Source: Geodermatophilus sabuli (lineage in GTDB: Bacteria; Actinomycetota; Actinomycetes; Mycobacteriales; Geodermatophilaceae). From it: 64,000 nucleotides of DNA. Within the stretch, counting starts at the first letter, position 1; the number at the start of each line of letters is the position of its first letter. The notes beneath the pieces are model-generated. The model searched no databases and was not told where the DNA came from. It saw nothing but the letters and a program-made list of their open reading frames with translations. The stretch spans positions 124,001 through 188,000 of the forward strand of contig NZ_JAAGWF010000015.1 in the NCBI RefSeq assembly GCF_010686765.1, given 5' to 3'. Made by a program: the position numbers and the translations under genes. Of the stretch, positions 23,968 through 32,229 are shown piece by piece.

Positions 23968-24762
23968 GTGCCCCACGTCGCCACCGTCATGGGCCTGTTC
24001 GGGGTCCTGCTGTGCGCCGGCGTCGCCGGCGCCGCACCCGCGCTCGCCGTGGACGACCCGGCCCGGCCGGACGCCCGCGTCACCCACGGGCCCAGCTGCC
24101 GCCCCGGCGGCGTGGTCGTCGAGGTGACCGGCGGCACCGTCGCCTACGCCGTCACCCTGTCCACCAGCCGCGCGCACGACGGCGAGGACGTCGGCGAGGT
24201 GCAGCCCGGCGCGGTCGTGGTGCTGGCCACGGGCGACGTCGACTGGGGCGAGACCATCGACCCGTACCTGGCGTACGCGGCGCTCGACGGCTCGGGCACC
24301 CGGTACGTCGACGAGCTCGACGGCTTCAGCTTCACCCGGCCCGCCCTCGAGGACTGCGCCGCGATCGCGCCGTCGACGGCCGGCGGTGAGGTCCCCACGG
24401 CCGCCGGTGAGGTGCCCCCGGCCGCCGGCGAGGTGCCGGCCTCCGGCGGTGAGGTGCCCACGGCTGGGGAGGTGCCGGCGGCCGGTGAGGTGCCCGCGGC
24501 CGGCACGCCGCCGGTCGAGGTCCCGGGTGACGTGGCGCCGATGCCCGTCCCGGTCTTCCCCGGCAGCGGCACGGCGGCCGGCACCCGACCCGCCGCCGTC
24601 CCGGCCGCCGCGGCGGCTCCGCTCACCGGTGGTGCGGACGGCGTCTCGTGGCCGCTGCTCGCCGCCGGGGCGGCGCTGCTGACGGCGGGCACGGGCCTGG
24701 CCGCCGTCACGGGGCGCCGCGGCCGACGCGCCGGTGCGCCGGCGTCTCCCGGGGGCGCCTGA
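23968..24762 (+). CDS. secreted GEVP-repeat protein with sortase-like wall anchor
   Basis: The protein has about 264 residues and no family that I recognise. GTG 23968 gives a clean signal peptide (VMGLFGVLLCAGVAGAAPALA, cleaved near residue 27). A small beta-rich domain of about 100 residues follows (SCRPGGVVVEVTGGTVAYAV ... YVDELDGFSFTRP), then a repeat region of GEVPxA units. The C-terminus has PLTGG, a hydrophobic stretch (WPLLAAGAALLTAGTGLAAV) and a basic end, which looks like a degenerate LPxTG sorting signal. An in-frame ATG at 23815 would add 51 residues without signal-peptide character. It may display the small domain on the cell wall. Confidence 0.68.
   Translation: MPHVATVMGLFGVLLCAGVAGAAPALAVDDPARPDARVTHGPSCRPGGVVVEVTGGTVAYAVTLSTSRAHDGEDVGEVQPGAVVVLATGDVDWGETIDPYLAYAALDGSGTRYVDELDGFSFTRPALEDCAAIAPSTAGGEVPTAAGEVPPAAGEVPASGGEVPTAGEVPAAGEVPAAGTPPVEVPGDVAPMPVPVFPGSGTAAGTRPAAVPAAAAAPLTGGADGVSWPLLAAGAALLTAGTGLAAVTGRRGRRAGAPASPGGA
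24379..24508 (+). repeat. imperfect GEVP-coding repeat
   Basis: Six GGTGAGGTGCC-like units, spaced 18-27 bp, encode GEVPTAA, GEVPPAA, GEVPASG and similar motifs in the secreted protein. The pattern recalls the VDVPP repeats at 13337-13604 but is shorter and less regular. Confidence 0.75.
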
Positions 24763-24787
24763 GCCGGACGTCGGCGACGATGGAGGG

Positions 24788-25336
24788 GTGCCCCACCCCG
24801 AGGACGCCCTCGCGCAGGATCTCCGTCCCGCCCCCGACGTCCCGCCGGATGCCGCCGACCTCCCCGAGGTCCCCCTGGATGCCGCCGACCTGCCCGGCGT
24901 CACCCCGCGGCCGGCCGAGACGTGGTTGCGGATCGTCCAGGTGCACGACCGGATCACCCGTCGTGTCGACTCGGCACTGCACCGCCAGCACGGCATCTCC
25001 CTCACCGGCTTCGAGGCGTTGCGGCGGATCGGCGAGGCGCCCGGCGAGCGGGCCACCATGGGGGAGGTCGCCGAGGCGCTCGGACTGTCCCGGGCCGGTG
25101 TGACCAGCACGGTGACGCGGCTGGTGGCCGAGGGGCTGGTCGTCCGCGAACGGTCGGCCGGGGACAAGCGGCTGCTGCACGCCCGCCTCACTCCCGCCGG
25201 GCGGGCCACGGTGGACGCCGCGACCCCGACCCACGACGAGCTCGTCGCACACCTGCTCACCCTCCTGGGGAACGACGCGACGGTGGTCACCGACGCCCTG
25301 GCCCGGGTCTCCGCGGCCGCCAGGACCCGTCGCTGA
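24788..25336 (+). CDS. MarR-family transcription regulator
   Basis: The protein has about 182 residues. After an acidic N-terminal extension with a repeated DAADLP phrase (about 40 residues), the MarR winged helix-turn-helix appears. It shows the recognition segment GEVAEALGLSRAGVTSTVTR and the wing LVVRERSAGDKRLLHARLT, followed by dimerisation helices. GTG 24788 is preceded by GGAGG at unusually short spacing; GTG 24734, which overlaps the secreted-protein gene, is an alternative. The gene is 26 bp downstream of the wall-protein gene. Its target is unknown. Confidence 0.85.
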   Translation: MPHPEDALAQDLRPAPDVPPDAADLPEVPLDAADLPGVTPRPAETWLRIVQVHDRITRRVDSALHRQHGISLTGFEALRRIGEAPGERATMGEVAEALGLSRAGVTSTVTRLVAEGLVVRERSAGDKRLLHARLTPAGRATVDAATPTHDELVAHLLTLLGNDATVVTDALARVSAAARTRR

Positions 25337-25342
25337 AGCAGG

Positions 25343-25371
25343 CCCGGTCCCCGAGCCTGCGAGGGGCCGGG
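25343..25371 (+). terminator. hairpin after the MarR gene
   Basis: A 9-bp stem with one bulged T (CCCGG and CCCC at 25343-25352, GGGGCCGGG at 25363-25371) begins seven bases past the stop. It separates the regulator from the heptose operon. Confidence 0.5.
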
Positions 25372-25452
25372 AGGACGGGGTCTTTCCTCCGTCCAGGGGA
25401 CACTTCAAGCCCGTAGTGTTTCCCCGGTGCCGGGGCCGGGCAGGACGTGATC

Positions 25453-26952
25453 ATGCAGGGAGGGATCGAGCGCTGCTCCGTGGTCGTGCCGACCCTCGGC
25501 CGACCCTCGCTCGACCTGCTCCTCGACGCGCTGGCGGAGGCTCAGGGCCCCCGCCCGGCCGAGCTGGTGCTGGTCGACGACCGCCCGTCCGGTGCCCCGC
25601 TCCGCCCTGGACGCGCCGGCCTCCCACCGGTGCGCGTGGTGCGGACCGGGGGCGGTGGCCCCGCGCGGGCCCGGAACCTCGGCTGGCGGACCGCCCGCAC
25701 CGAGTGGATCGCCTTCCTCGACGACGACGTCGTCCCCGACCCCGACTGGTACGAGCGGCTGGCCACCGATCTCCGCGACCTCCCGCCGGACGTGGCCGGC
25801 AGTCAGGGCCGGGTCCGCGTGCCGCTGCCCGGGGACCGCCGTCCGACCGACTGGGAGCGTGGCACCGCCGGCCTGGCGACCAGCTCCTGGATCACCGCCG
25901 ACCTGGCCTACCGCCGCGCCGCCCTCGCCGCGGTCGGGGGCTTCGACGAACGGTTCCGCCGCGCCTTCCGGGAGGACTCCGACCTGGCGCTGCGGGTGAT
26001 GGACACCGGTGCGCGGCTCGTCCGCGGGCAGCGCTGGATCACCCACCCGGTGCGGCCGGTCGACCGCTGGGTGAGCGTGCGCGTGCAGGCCGGCAACGCC
26101 GACGACGTCCTCATGCGCCGACTGCACGGGCCCGACTGGCGGGCACGCGCCGACGCCCCGCTGGGCCGACGTCCCCAGCACACGGCCGTGACCGCTGCCG
26201 CCCTGGCCGCCCTCGGCTCAGCCGCTGCGCGCCGGCCCCGGGCCGCGGCCATCGCCGCCGGCTTCTGGCTCGCCGGGACGGCCGAGTTCGCCTGGGCGCG
26301 CATCGCATCCGGACCGCGCACCCGCGCCGAAGTGACCTCGATGAGCCTCACCAGCGCCGCCATCCCCCCGCTGGCGACGTGGCACTGGCTCCGGGGGGTC
26401 GTGCGGCACCGGCGGGTGCGGCCCTGGCGCGGGCTGCCCGACCTGGTGCTCTTCGACCGCGACGGCACCCTCGTGCGCGACTACCCGTACAACGGCGACC
26501 CGGAGTTCGTGAAGCCGGTACCGGGCGCCCGGGAGGCGGTCGACGCACTGCGCGCCCGCGGCGTCCGGATCGGCGTGGTGAGCAACCAGTCGGGGGTGGC
26601 CCGCGGACTGATCACCCGCGACCAGGTGGACGCCTGCATGGCCCGGCTGGCCGAACTCCTCGGCCCCTTCGACACCGTCCAGGTCTGCCCGCACGGGCCC
26701 GACGACGGCTGCAGCTGCCGCAAGCCCGCGCCCGGCATGGTGAAGGCGGCCTGCGCGGAGCTGGACGTCGACCCCGCCCGTTGCGTGGTCATCGGGGACA
26801 TCGGCGCCGACGTCGAGGCAGCCGCGGCGGCCGGAGCCGTCGGGATCCTGGTGCCCACACCGGTGACCCGGAAGGCCGAGGTCGCCGCAGCTCCCCGCCG
26901 AGCGGCCACGCTGACCGAGGCGGTCGGCGACGTCCTGGCGGGGGAGTGGTGA
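25453..26952 (+). CDS. GT2 glycosyltransferase fused to GmhB-type heptose bisphosphatase
   Basis: The protein has 499 residues and two enzymes in one chain. Residues about 1-290 are a GT2 glycosyltransferase (VVVPTLGRP, then the metal-binding FLDDDVVPD at Asp90-92, then EDSDLALRV). From about 330 it is a HAD phosphatase matching GmhB: Asp335 in LFDRDGTLVRD, SNQSGVARG, and the zinc loop with CPHGPDDGCSCRKPAPGM, ending with IGDIGADVEAA. GmhB removes the C7 phosphate of heptose 1,7-bisphosphate. ATG 25453 has AGGA seven bases upstream; GTG 25447 is the alternative. It opens the heptose operon, and its stop overlaps the next gene (GTGA). A TAGTGT -10-like box lies at 25414. Confidence 0.92.
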   Translation: MQGGIERCSVVVPTLGRPSLDLLLDALAEAQGPRPAELVLVDDRPSGAPLRPGRAGLPPVRVVRTGGGGPARARNLGWRTARTEWIAFLDDDVVPDPDWYERLATDLRDLPPDVAGSQGRVRVPLPGDRRPTDWERGTAGLATSSWITADLAYRRAALAAVGGFDERFRRAFREDSDLALRVMDTGARLVRGQRWITHPVRPVDRWVSVRVQAGNADDVLMRRLHGPDWRARADAPLGRRPQHTAVTAAALAALGSAAARRPRAAAIAAGFWLAGTAEFAWARIASGPRTRAEVTSMSLTSAAIPPLATWHWLRGVVRHRRVRPWRGLPDLVLFDRDGTLVRDYPYNGDPEFVKPVPGAREAVDALRARGVRIGVVSNQSGVARGLITRDQVDACMARLAELLGPFDTVQVCPHGPDDGCSCRKPAPGMVKAACAELDVDPARCVVIGDIGADVEAAAAAGAVGILVPTPVTRKAEVAAAPRRAATLTEAVGDVLAGEW

Positions 26953-27956
26953 ACCGCCCGCGGACGGTGCTGGTCGCCCGACTCGACAACGCCGGCGACG
27001 TGCTCCTGCAGGGCCCCCTGGTCCGCGCGGTGGCGGCGGGCGCCGACCGGGTGGTGTTCCTGGCCGGTCCGGCCGGCGCCGAGGCCGCGGCGCTGCTGCC
27101 CGGGGTGGACGAGGTATGGCCCTGGTCGTGCCCCTGGATCCTCGGTGACCCGCCCCCGGTGGACGCCGCCGACCTCGCCGCCCTGACCGAGCGCGTGCGC
27201 GCCCTGGCCCCGGACGAGGCGGTCGTCTCCACGTCGTTCCACCAGTCCCCGCTGCCGCTGGCCCTGGTGCTGCGTGCCGCGGGTGTGCCGCGGATCTCGG
27301 CGATCAGCGTCGACTACCCCGGGTCCCTGCTCGACGTCCGCCACCGGGTGGAGGACGACCTGCCCGAGCCCGAGCGCGCACTCTCCCTCGCCCGCGCCGC
27401 CGGGTTCGACCTGCCGGCCGGCGACGACGGCCGGCTGGCGGTGCGCCGGCCGCTGCCCCCCGTGGCGCACCCGCCCGGTTACGTCGTGCTGCACCCCGGC
27501 GCCTCGGTCCCCGCGCGGGCCTGGCCGGCGCAGCGCTGCGCCGAGGCCGTCGAGGCGCTCGCCGACGCCGGGCACCGGGTGCTCGTGACGGGTGGGCCGG
27601 GCGAGCGCGAGCTCACCGCCGCCGTGGCCGGCGCCCGCGGGGTCGACCTCGGCGGTGCCACCACGCTGCCGGAGATGGCGGCCCTGCTCGACGGCGCCGC
27701 TGCGGTCGTCGTCGGCAACACCGGGCCGGCGCACCTGGCCGCCGCCGTCGGGACGCCGGTCGTGTCGCTGTTCTCGCCGGTCGTGCCGGCCGCGCGGTGG
27801 GCCCCGTACGGCGTGCCGACGGTGCTGCTCGGCGACCAGGACGCCGCGTGCCGGGGCAGCCGCGCCCGCGAGTGCCCGGTGCCGGGGCACCCCTGTCTGT
27901 CGTCGGTCACCGCGGCCGACGTCGTCGCCGCCGTCGAGAAGGTGGGAGCCGCGTGA
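26949..27956 (+). CDS. GT9 heptosyltransferase-like glycosyltransferase (first copy)
   Basis: The protein has 335 residues with the GT9 (WaaC/WaaF-like) pattern: N-terminal VLVARLDNAGDVLLQGPLVR, central YVVLHPGASVPARAWPAQR and donor-site VVGNTGPAHLAAAVGTPVVS. The C-terminus (CRGSRARECPVPGHPCL) resembles the WaaF end region. The enzyme would transfer a heptose from ADP-heptose, fitting the biosynthetic genes downstream. GTG 26949 overlaps the fused GT2-GmhB stop, and its own stop overlaps the next gene. The acceptor is unknown, because the organism should lack lipid A. Confidence 0.9.
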   Translation: MNRPRTVLVARLDNAGDVLLQGPLVRAVAAGADRVVFLAGPAGAEAAALLPGVDEVWPWSCPWILGDPPPVDAADLAALTERVRALAPDEAVVSTSFHQSPLPLALVLRAAGVPRISAISVDYPGSLLDVRHRVEDDLPEPERALSLARAAGFDLPAGDDGRLAVRRPLPPVAHPPGYVVLHPGASVPARAWPAQRCAEAVEALADAGHRVLVTGGPGERELTAAVAGARGVDLGGATTLPEMAALLDGAAAVVVGNTGPAHLAAAVGTPVVSLFSPVVPAARWAPYGVPTVLLGDQDAACRGSRARECPVPGHPCLSSVTAADVVAAVEKVGAA

Positions 27957-28933
27957 ACGTCCTGCTCTGGCACGTGCACGGCTCCTGGACGACGGCGTTC
28001 GTCCAGGGCCGGCACGAGTACCTGCTGCCGGTCACCCCCGATCGCGGTCCGGACGGGCTGGGGCGCGCCCGCACCTGGGACTGGCCCGCGTCGGCTCGTG
28101 AGGTGACCCCCGAGGTACTGCGGGACGAGGAGATCGACGTCGTCGTCCTGCAGCGCACCCGGGACCTCGAGCTGGTCCGGGAGTGGCTGGGCCGCGAGCC
28201 GGGCCGCGACCTGCCCGCCGTCTTCCTCGAGCACAACGCGCCCGGCCTCGAACCCGGCGACGGGCCGGTGCCGCACACCCGGCACCCGCTGGCCGACCGC
28301 GACGACATCCCGATCGCCCACGTCACCCACTTCAACCGGCTCTTCTACGACAACGGCCGGGCGCCGACGACGGTCATCGAGCACGGCATCGTCGACCCGG
28401 GAGAGCGCTACACCGGCGAGCTGGCCCGCGCCGCCGTCGTCACCAACGAGCCGGTCCGCCGCGGCCGCACCGTCGGCGCCGACCTGCTCCCCGGGCTGGC
28501 CGCGGTCGCACCGGTCGACGTCTTCGGCATGGGCCTGAGCGGGCTGCACGAGCGGTACGGCCTCGACCCCGACCGCGTCGCCCTCCACGACGACCCCCCG
28601 CAGGCCGCGATGCACGCCGAGCTGGCCCGCCGCCGGGTGTACGTGCACCCCGTGCGGTGGACGTCGCTGGGGCTCTCGCTGCTGGAGGCCATGCACCTCG
28701 GGCTGCCGGTCGTCGGGCTGGCCACCACCGAGGCGGTCGAGGCGGTGCCGGCCGACGCGGGCGTGCTCTCGACCGACCCGGAGCGTCTCTGGAGTGCGGT
28801 CGCCACCTTCCTGCACGACGAGGACGCCGCCCGGCTGGCCGGGAAGGCCGCCCGCGCGGCCGCCCTGGAGCGCTACGGCCTGACGCGCTTCCTGGCCGAC
28901 TGGGACCGACTGCTCGAGGAGGTGGTCCGATGA
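27953..28933 (+). CDS. GT4-like glycosyltransferase with divergent N-terminus
   Basis: The protein has 326 residues. The C-terminal half is a GT-B donor domain: HPVRWTSLGLSLLEAMHLGLP carries the conserved glutamate, followed by VVGLATTEAVEAVPADAG and a terminal helix. The N-terminal half (VNVLLWHVHGSWTTAFVQGR ... VFLEHNAPGLEPG) resembles that of GT4 proteins found beside heptose genes. GTG 27953 overlaps the upstream stop (GTGA). Donor and acceptor are unknown; the neighbourhood suggests work on the same glycan as the GT9 enzymes. Confidence 0.82.
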   Translation: MNVLLWHVHGSWTTAFVQGRHEYLLPVTPDRGPDGLGRARTWDWPASAREVTPEVLRDEEIDVVVLQRTRDLELVREWLGREPGRDLPAVFLEHNAPGLEPGDGPVPHTRHPLADRDDIPIAHVTHFNRLFYDNGRAPTTVIEHGIVDPGERYTGELARAAVVTNEPVRRGRTVGADLLPGLAAVAPVDVFGMGLSGLHERYGLDPDRVALHDDPPQAAMHAELARRRVYVHPVRWTSLGLSLLEAMHLGLPVVGLATTEAVEAVPADAGVLSTDPERLWSAVATFLHDEDAARLAGKAARAAALERYGLTRFLADWDRLLEEVVR

Positions 28934-28961
28934 GGACCGACCGGCTGGGCGAGGAGAGCCG

Positions 28962-30182
28962 ATGAGGATCGACCTGGTCAGCGAGCACGCGAGCCCGCTC
29001 GCGGCGATCGGCGGGGTGGACGCCGGCGGGCAGAACGTGCACGTCGCCGCCCTGGCCGCGGGCCTCGCCCGGCGCGGGCACGAGGTCACCGTGCACACCC
29101 GTCGCGAGGACCCCGACCAGCCCGAGCGGGTGACGGTGGCCGACGGCTACGACGTCGCGCACGTGCCGGCCGGCCCGGCGCGGCTGCTGCCCAAGGACGA
29201 CCTGCTGCAGCACATGCCCGAGTTCGCGTCGCAGCTGCGGCGCACCTGGTCCACCGGGTCCCCGGACCTCGTGCACGCGCACTTCTGGATGAGCGGGCTG
29301 GCCTCGGTCGCGGCGGCGGGTCCGGGGTCGGGGGCGGGGGGGATCCCGATCGTGCAGACCTTCCACGCCCTCGGCTCGGTCAAGCGGCGCCACCAGGGCG
29401 CGGCCGACCCCTCGCCGGCCCAGCGGGTGCAGCTGGAGCGGTCGCTGTGCCGGACCGTCACCCACGTGGTGGCCACCTGCACCGACGAGGTCTTCGAACT
29501 GCGCCGGCTGGGGCTGCCCAGCGAGCGGGTCTCGATCGTGCCGTGCGGCGTGGACACCGGCGTCTTCACGCCCCGGGGTGGGGTCGCGCCGCGTTCCGAC
29601 CGCCGGCGACTGCTCGTGCTCGGCCGGCTGGTCGAGCGCAAGGGGCAGGACGACGCCGTCCGGGCGCTGGCCGCGGTGCCCGACACCGAGCTGGTCGTCG
29701 TCGGCGGACCCCCGGCCGAGCAGCTGGACGGCGACCCGGAGGTGCGCCGGCTCCGGGCGGTGGCCACCGAGGCCGGCGTCGCGGACCGGCTGGTGTTCAC
29801 CGGCGCGGTGGCGCGGGCCGACGTCCCGGCCTGGATCCGCTCGGCCGACGTCGTCCTGGCCGTGCCCTGGTACGAGCCCTTCGGGATCACCCCGCTCGAG
29901 GCGATGGCCTGCGGCCGCCCGGTCGTCGCCACCGCCGTCGGTGGGCTGCAGGACTCCGTCGCCGACGGAGTCACCGGCGTCCTGGTCCCGCCCCGGGACC
30001 CCGCGGCGATCGGCGCCGCGGTGGCCGGGCTGCTGGCCGACGACGCCCGCCGCGCCGCCTACGGCGCTGCCGGGGTGCGCCGCGCCCGCTCCCGCTACCG
30101 GTGGGAGCGCGTGGTCGCCGACACCGAGACCGTCTACCGGCAGGTGCTCACCGGCCGCGTCGCCATGGAGGCTGCCCGATGA
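28962..30182 (+). CDS. GT4 retaining glycosyltransferase (sucrose-phosphate-synthase/MshA-like)
   Basis: The protein has 406 residues. The N-terminal loop SPLAAIGGVDAGGQNVHVA is the typical donor/acceptor glycine loop. The C-terminal domain has LLVLGRLVERKGQDDAV and the catalytic EX7E as PWYEPFGITPLEAMACG, then PVVATAVGG. ATG 28962 has GAGGAG upstream, 28 bp after the previous stop, the only sizeable gap in the operon. The stop overlaps the GmhA gene (ATGA). A role in heptose glycan assembly is inferred from context. Confidence 0.9.
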   Translation: MRIDLVSEHASPLAAIGGVDAGGQNVHVAALAAGLARRGHEVTVHTRREDPDQPERVTVADGYDVAHVPAGPARLLPKDDLLQHMPEFASQLRRTWSTGSPDLVHAHFWMSGLASVAAAGPGSGAGGIPIVQTFHALGSVKRRHQGAADPSPAQRVQLERSLCRTVTHVVATCTDEVFELRRLGLPSERVSIVPCGVDTGVFTPRGGVAPRSDRRRLLVLGRLVERKGQDDAVRALAAVPDTELVVVGGPPAEQLDGDPEVRRLRAVATEAGVADRLVFTGAVARADVPAWIRSADVVLAVPWYEPFGITPLEAMACGRPVVATAVGGLQDSVADGVTGVLVPPRDPAAIGAAVAGLLADDARRAAYGAAGVRRARSRYRWERVVADTETVYRQVLTGRVAMEAAR

Positions 30183-30844
30183 CCGTCGCTCCCCACTCGG
30201 CCGGTGAGGTCGTCTCGCCGGACGCCTGCACGCACCTGACCGGCGCCGACCACGTCGCCTCCCTGACGTCGGCACTGGGCTCGCTGAACGCGCAGCTCGA
30301 CGCCCTCGACAGGTGGGGGCAGCGGCTCGCCGACGTGCTGTGCGGCTCGGGGCGTGGACGGCTGCTGGCCGCCGGCAACGGCGGCAGCGCGGCCCAGGCG
30401 CAGCACCTGACCGCCGAGCTGGTCGGCCGGTACCGCGCCGACCGGCCGCCGTTCTCCGCGATCTGCCTGACCGCGGAGACGTCGTCGCTGACCGCGATCG
30501 CCAACGACTACCCGGCCGACGAGCTGTTCGCCCGCCAGGTGGAGGCGCACGGCCGGGCCGGTGACGTGCTGGTGCTGCTGTCGACGTCCGGCCGCAGCCC
30601 CAACGCCGTCGCGGCCGCCCGCCGTGCTCGGGAGTGCGGCATCACCGTGCTGGCGATGACCGGCCCGGCACCCAACCCCCTGGCCGCGGTCGCCGACGAC
30701 GCGGTCTGCATCGACTCCCCGTGGACGGCGACCGTGCAGGAGTGCCACCTGGTCGCGCTGCACCTGGTGTGCGCGGCCTTCGACGCCGCGGTGCTCGCCG
30801 AGCCGGCCCGCGTCCCGCAGAGCCGGCTCGGGGTGGCGCAGTGA
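30179..30844 (+). CDS. gmhA: sedoheptulose-7-phosphate isomerase (GmhA-like)
   Basis: The protein has 221 residues and a single SIS domain. The pattern matches GmhA: LLAAGNGGSAAQAQHLTAEL, LTAETSSLTAIANDY, LLSTSGRSPNAVAAA and a late QECHLVALHLVC with the zinc/catalytic Glu and His. GmhA converts sedoheptulose 7-phosphate to D-glycero-D-manno-heptose 7-phosphate, the first step of ADP-heptose synthesis. The paralogue DiaA has a similar fold, but the hldE gene directly after it (GTGA overlap) decides for GmhA. An N-terminal extension of about 20 residues precedes the domain. Confidence 0.92.
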   Translation: MTVAPHSAGEVVSPDACTHLTGADHVASLTSALGSLNAQLDALDRWGQRLADVLCGSGRGRLLAAGNGGSAAQAQHLTAELVGRYRADRPPFSAICLTAETSSLTAIANDYPADELFARQVEAHGRAGDVLVLLSTSGRSPNAVAAARRARECGITVLAMTGPAPNPLAAVADDAVCIDSPWTATVQECHLVALHLVCAAFDAAVLAEPARVPQSRLGVAQ

Positions 30845-32229
30845 GCGCCGGCGGTCCGCTGGTCGTCGTCGGCGACGCGCTCCTCGACGTCGACCTGGTC
30901 GGGACGGCGTCCCGGCTGACCCCCGACGCGCCGGTGCCGGTGGTCGAGGACGTCGAGACGCGGGAGCGCCCCGGCGGTGCGGCGCTCGCCGCGGTGATCG
31001 CGGCCCGGTCCACCTCCCGCGAGGTCGTGCTGGTCACGCCCATGGCCGACGACGAGGGCGCCGACCGGCTGCGCGCGCTGCTGGCCGGCCGGGTGCGCCT
31101 GGTGGAGATCCCAGCGACGGGCGGCACGGCGGTCAAGCAGCGGGTGCGGGTGGGCGACCACTCCGTCGTCCGGATCGACCGGGGCGATCCGGTGGTCACC
31201 CTCGGCGCGCTCCCCGCGGAGGTCGGGGCGGTGCTCCGGCAGGCGGCGGCCGTGCTGGTGGCCGACTACGGCCGGGGGACGACGGCGGACCCGTCCGTAC
31301 GGGCCGCACTGGCCGAGGCGGGCGGCCCCCTGGTCTGGGATCCGCACCCGCGCGGTGCCGATCCGGTGCCCAGCGCCCGGCTGGTGACGCCCAACGGGTC
31401 CGAGGCCGCACGGGTGGCCTCCGCGACCGGGGTCGCGGCCACCGGTGACGGGCTGGAAGCGGTCGGGGCCCGCGCGGAGGCACTCATCCGGCACTGGGGC
31501 GTGGGCGCGGTGTCGGTGACGCTGGGGGCCCGCGGCGCGCTGCTCTCCTACGGGGAGGGTGCGCCGATGGTCGTGCCCGCCGTGCCGGTGGTCGGCGGGG
31601 ACGCCTGCGGTGCCGGGGACTCCTTCGCGGCGGCTGCGGCGGTGCTGCTGGCCGAGGGCGCCGTGACCGGCGAGGCGGTGGCCGGGGCGGTCGCGGCCGC
31701 GTCGGCGTTCGTCGGGCGCGGCGGGGCCTCGGCGTGGGACCGGCCTCGCCAGGACGCCGTTCCTGGTCCGGCGCCCGTCTCGGACGTCGACGCGCTGCTC
31801 GCGGGCGTGCGGGCCGCCGGGGGCACCGTGGTGGCGACCGGCGGGTGCTTCGACCTGCTGCACGCCGGCCACGTCGCCACCCTGCGCGCGGCTCGCGGCC
31901 TCGGCGACTGCCTGGTCGTCTGCATCAACTCCGACGCCTCGGTGCGCCGGCTCAAGGGCCCGACCCGGCCGCTGGTCACCGCTCCCGACCGGGCGCGGGT
32001 GCTGGAGGCGCTGGAGTTCGTCGACGCCGTGGTGGTCTTCGACGAGGACACCCCGGCCGAGGTGCTCGAGCGGCTGCGTCCCGACGTGTGGGCCAAGGGC
32101 GGGGACTACGCCGGCACCGACCTGCCCGAGGCCGCGGTCCTGCGGCGCTGGGGTGGCCAGGCCGTCGTCCTGCCCTACCTGGACGGGCACTCGACGACGG
32201 CCCTGGTCGAGCGCTCCCGGGTGTGGTGA
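30841..32229 (+). CDS. hldE: bifunctional heptose-7-phosphate kinase/heptose-1-phosphate adenylyltransferase
   Basis: The protein has 462 residues and two domains. The N-terminal PfkB sugar kinase has VVVGDALLDVDL, an ERPGGAAL substrate loop and the catalytic Asp260 in GGDACGAGDS. The C-terminal nucleotidyltransferase has TGGCFDLLHAGHVATL with the HxGH pair at His341 and His344, then RLKGPTRPLV and VWAKGGDYA. The first domain makes heptose 1,7-bisphosphate, and the second adds AMP after GmhB has removed the 7-phosphate. Both active sites look complete. GTG 30841 and the stop at 32229 each overlap a neighbour. Confidence 0.95.
   Translation: MSAGGPLVVVGDALLDVDLVGTASRLTPDAPVPVVEDVETRERPGGAALAAVIAARSTSREVVLVTPMADDEGADRLRALLAGRVRLVEIPATGGTAVKQRVRVGDHSVVRIDRGDPVVTLGALPAEVGAVLRQAAAVLVADYGRGTTADPSVRAALAEAGGPLVWDPHPRGADPVPSARLVTPNGSEAARVASATGVAATGDGLEAVGARAEALIRHWGVGAVSVTLGARGALLSYGEGAPMVVPAVPVVGGDACGAGDSFAAAAAVLLAEGAVTGEAVAGAVAAASAFVGRGGASAWDRPRQDAVPGPAPVSDVDALLAGVRAAGGTVVATGGCFDLLHAGHVATLRAARGLGDCLVVCINSDASVRRLKGPTRPLVTAPDRARVLEALEFVDAVVVFDEDTPAEVLERLRPDVWAKGGDYAGTDLPEAAVLRRWGGQAVVLPYLDGHSTTALVERSRVW

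Noticed and set aside
25416..26948. Extended frame in front of the first GT9 enzyme (846 codons in all)
   Set aside because: The first 510 codons are the out-of-frame shadow of the GT2-GmhB gene; the GT9 domain starts at GTG 26949.
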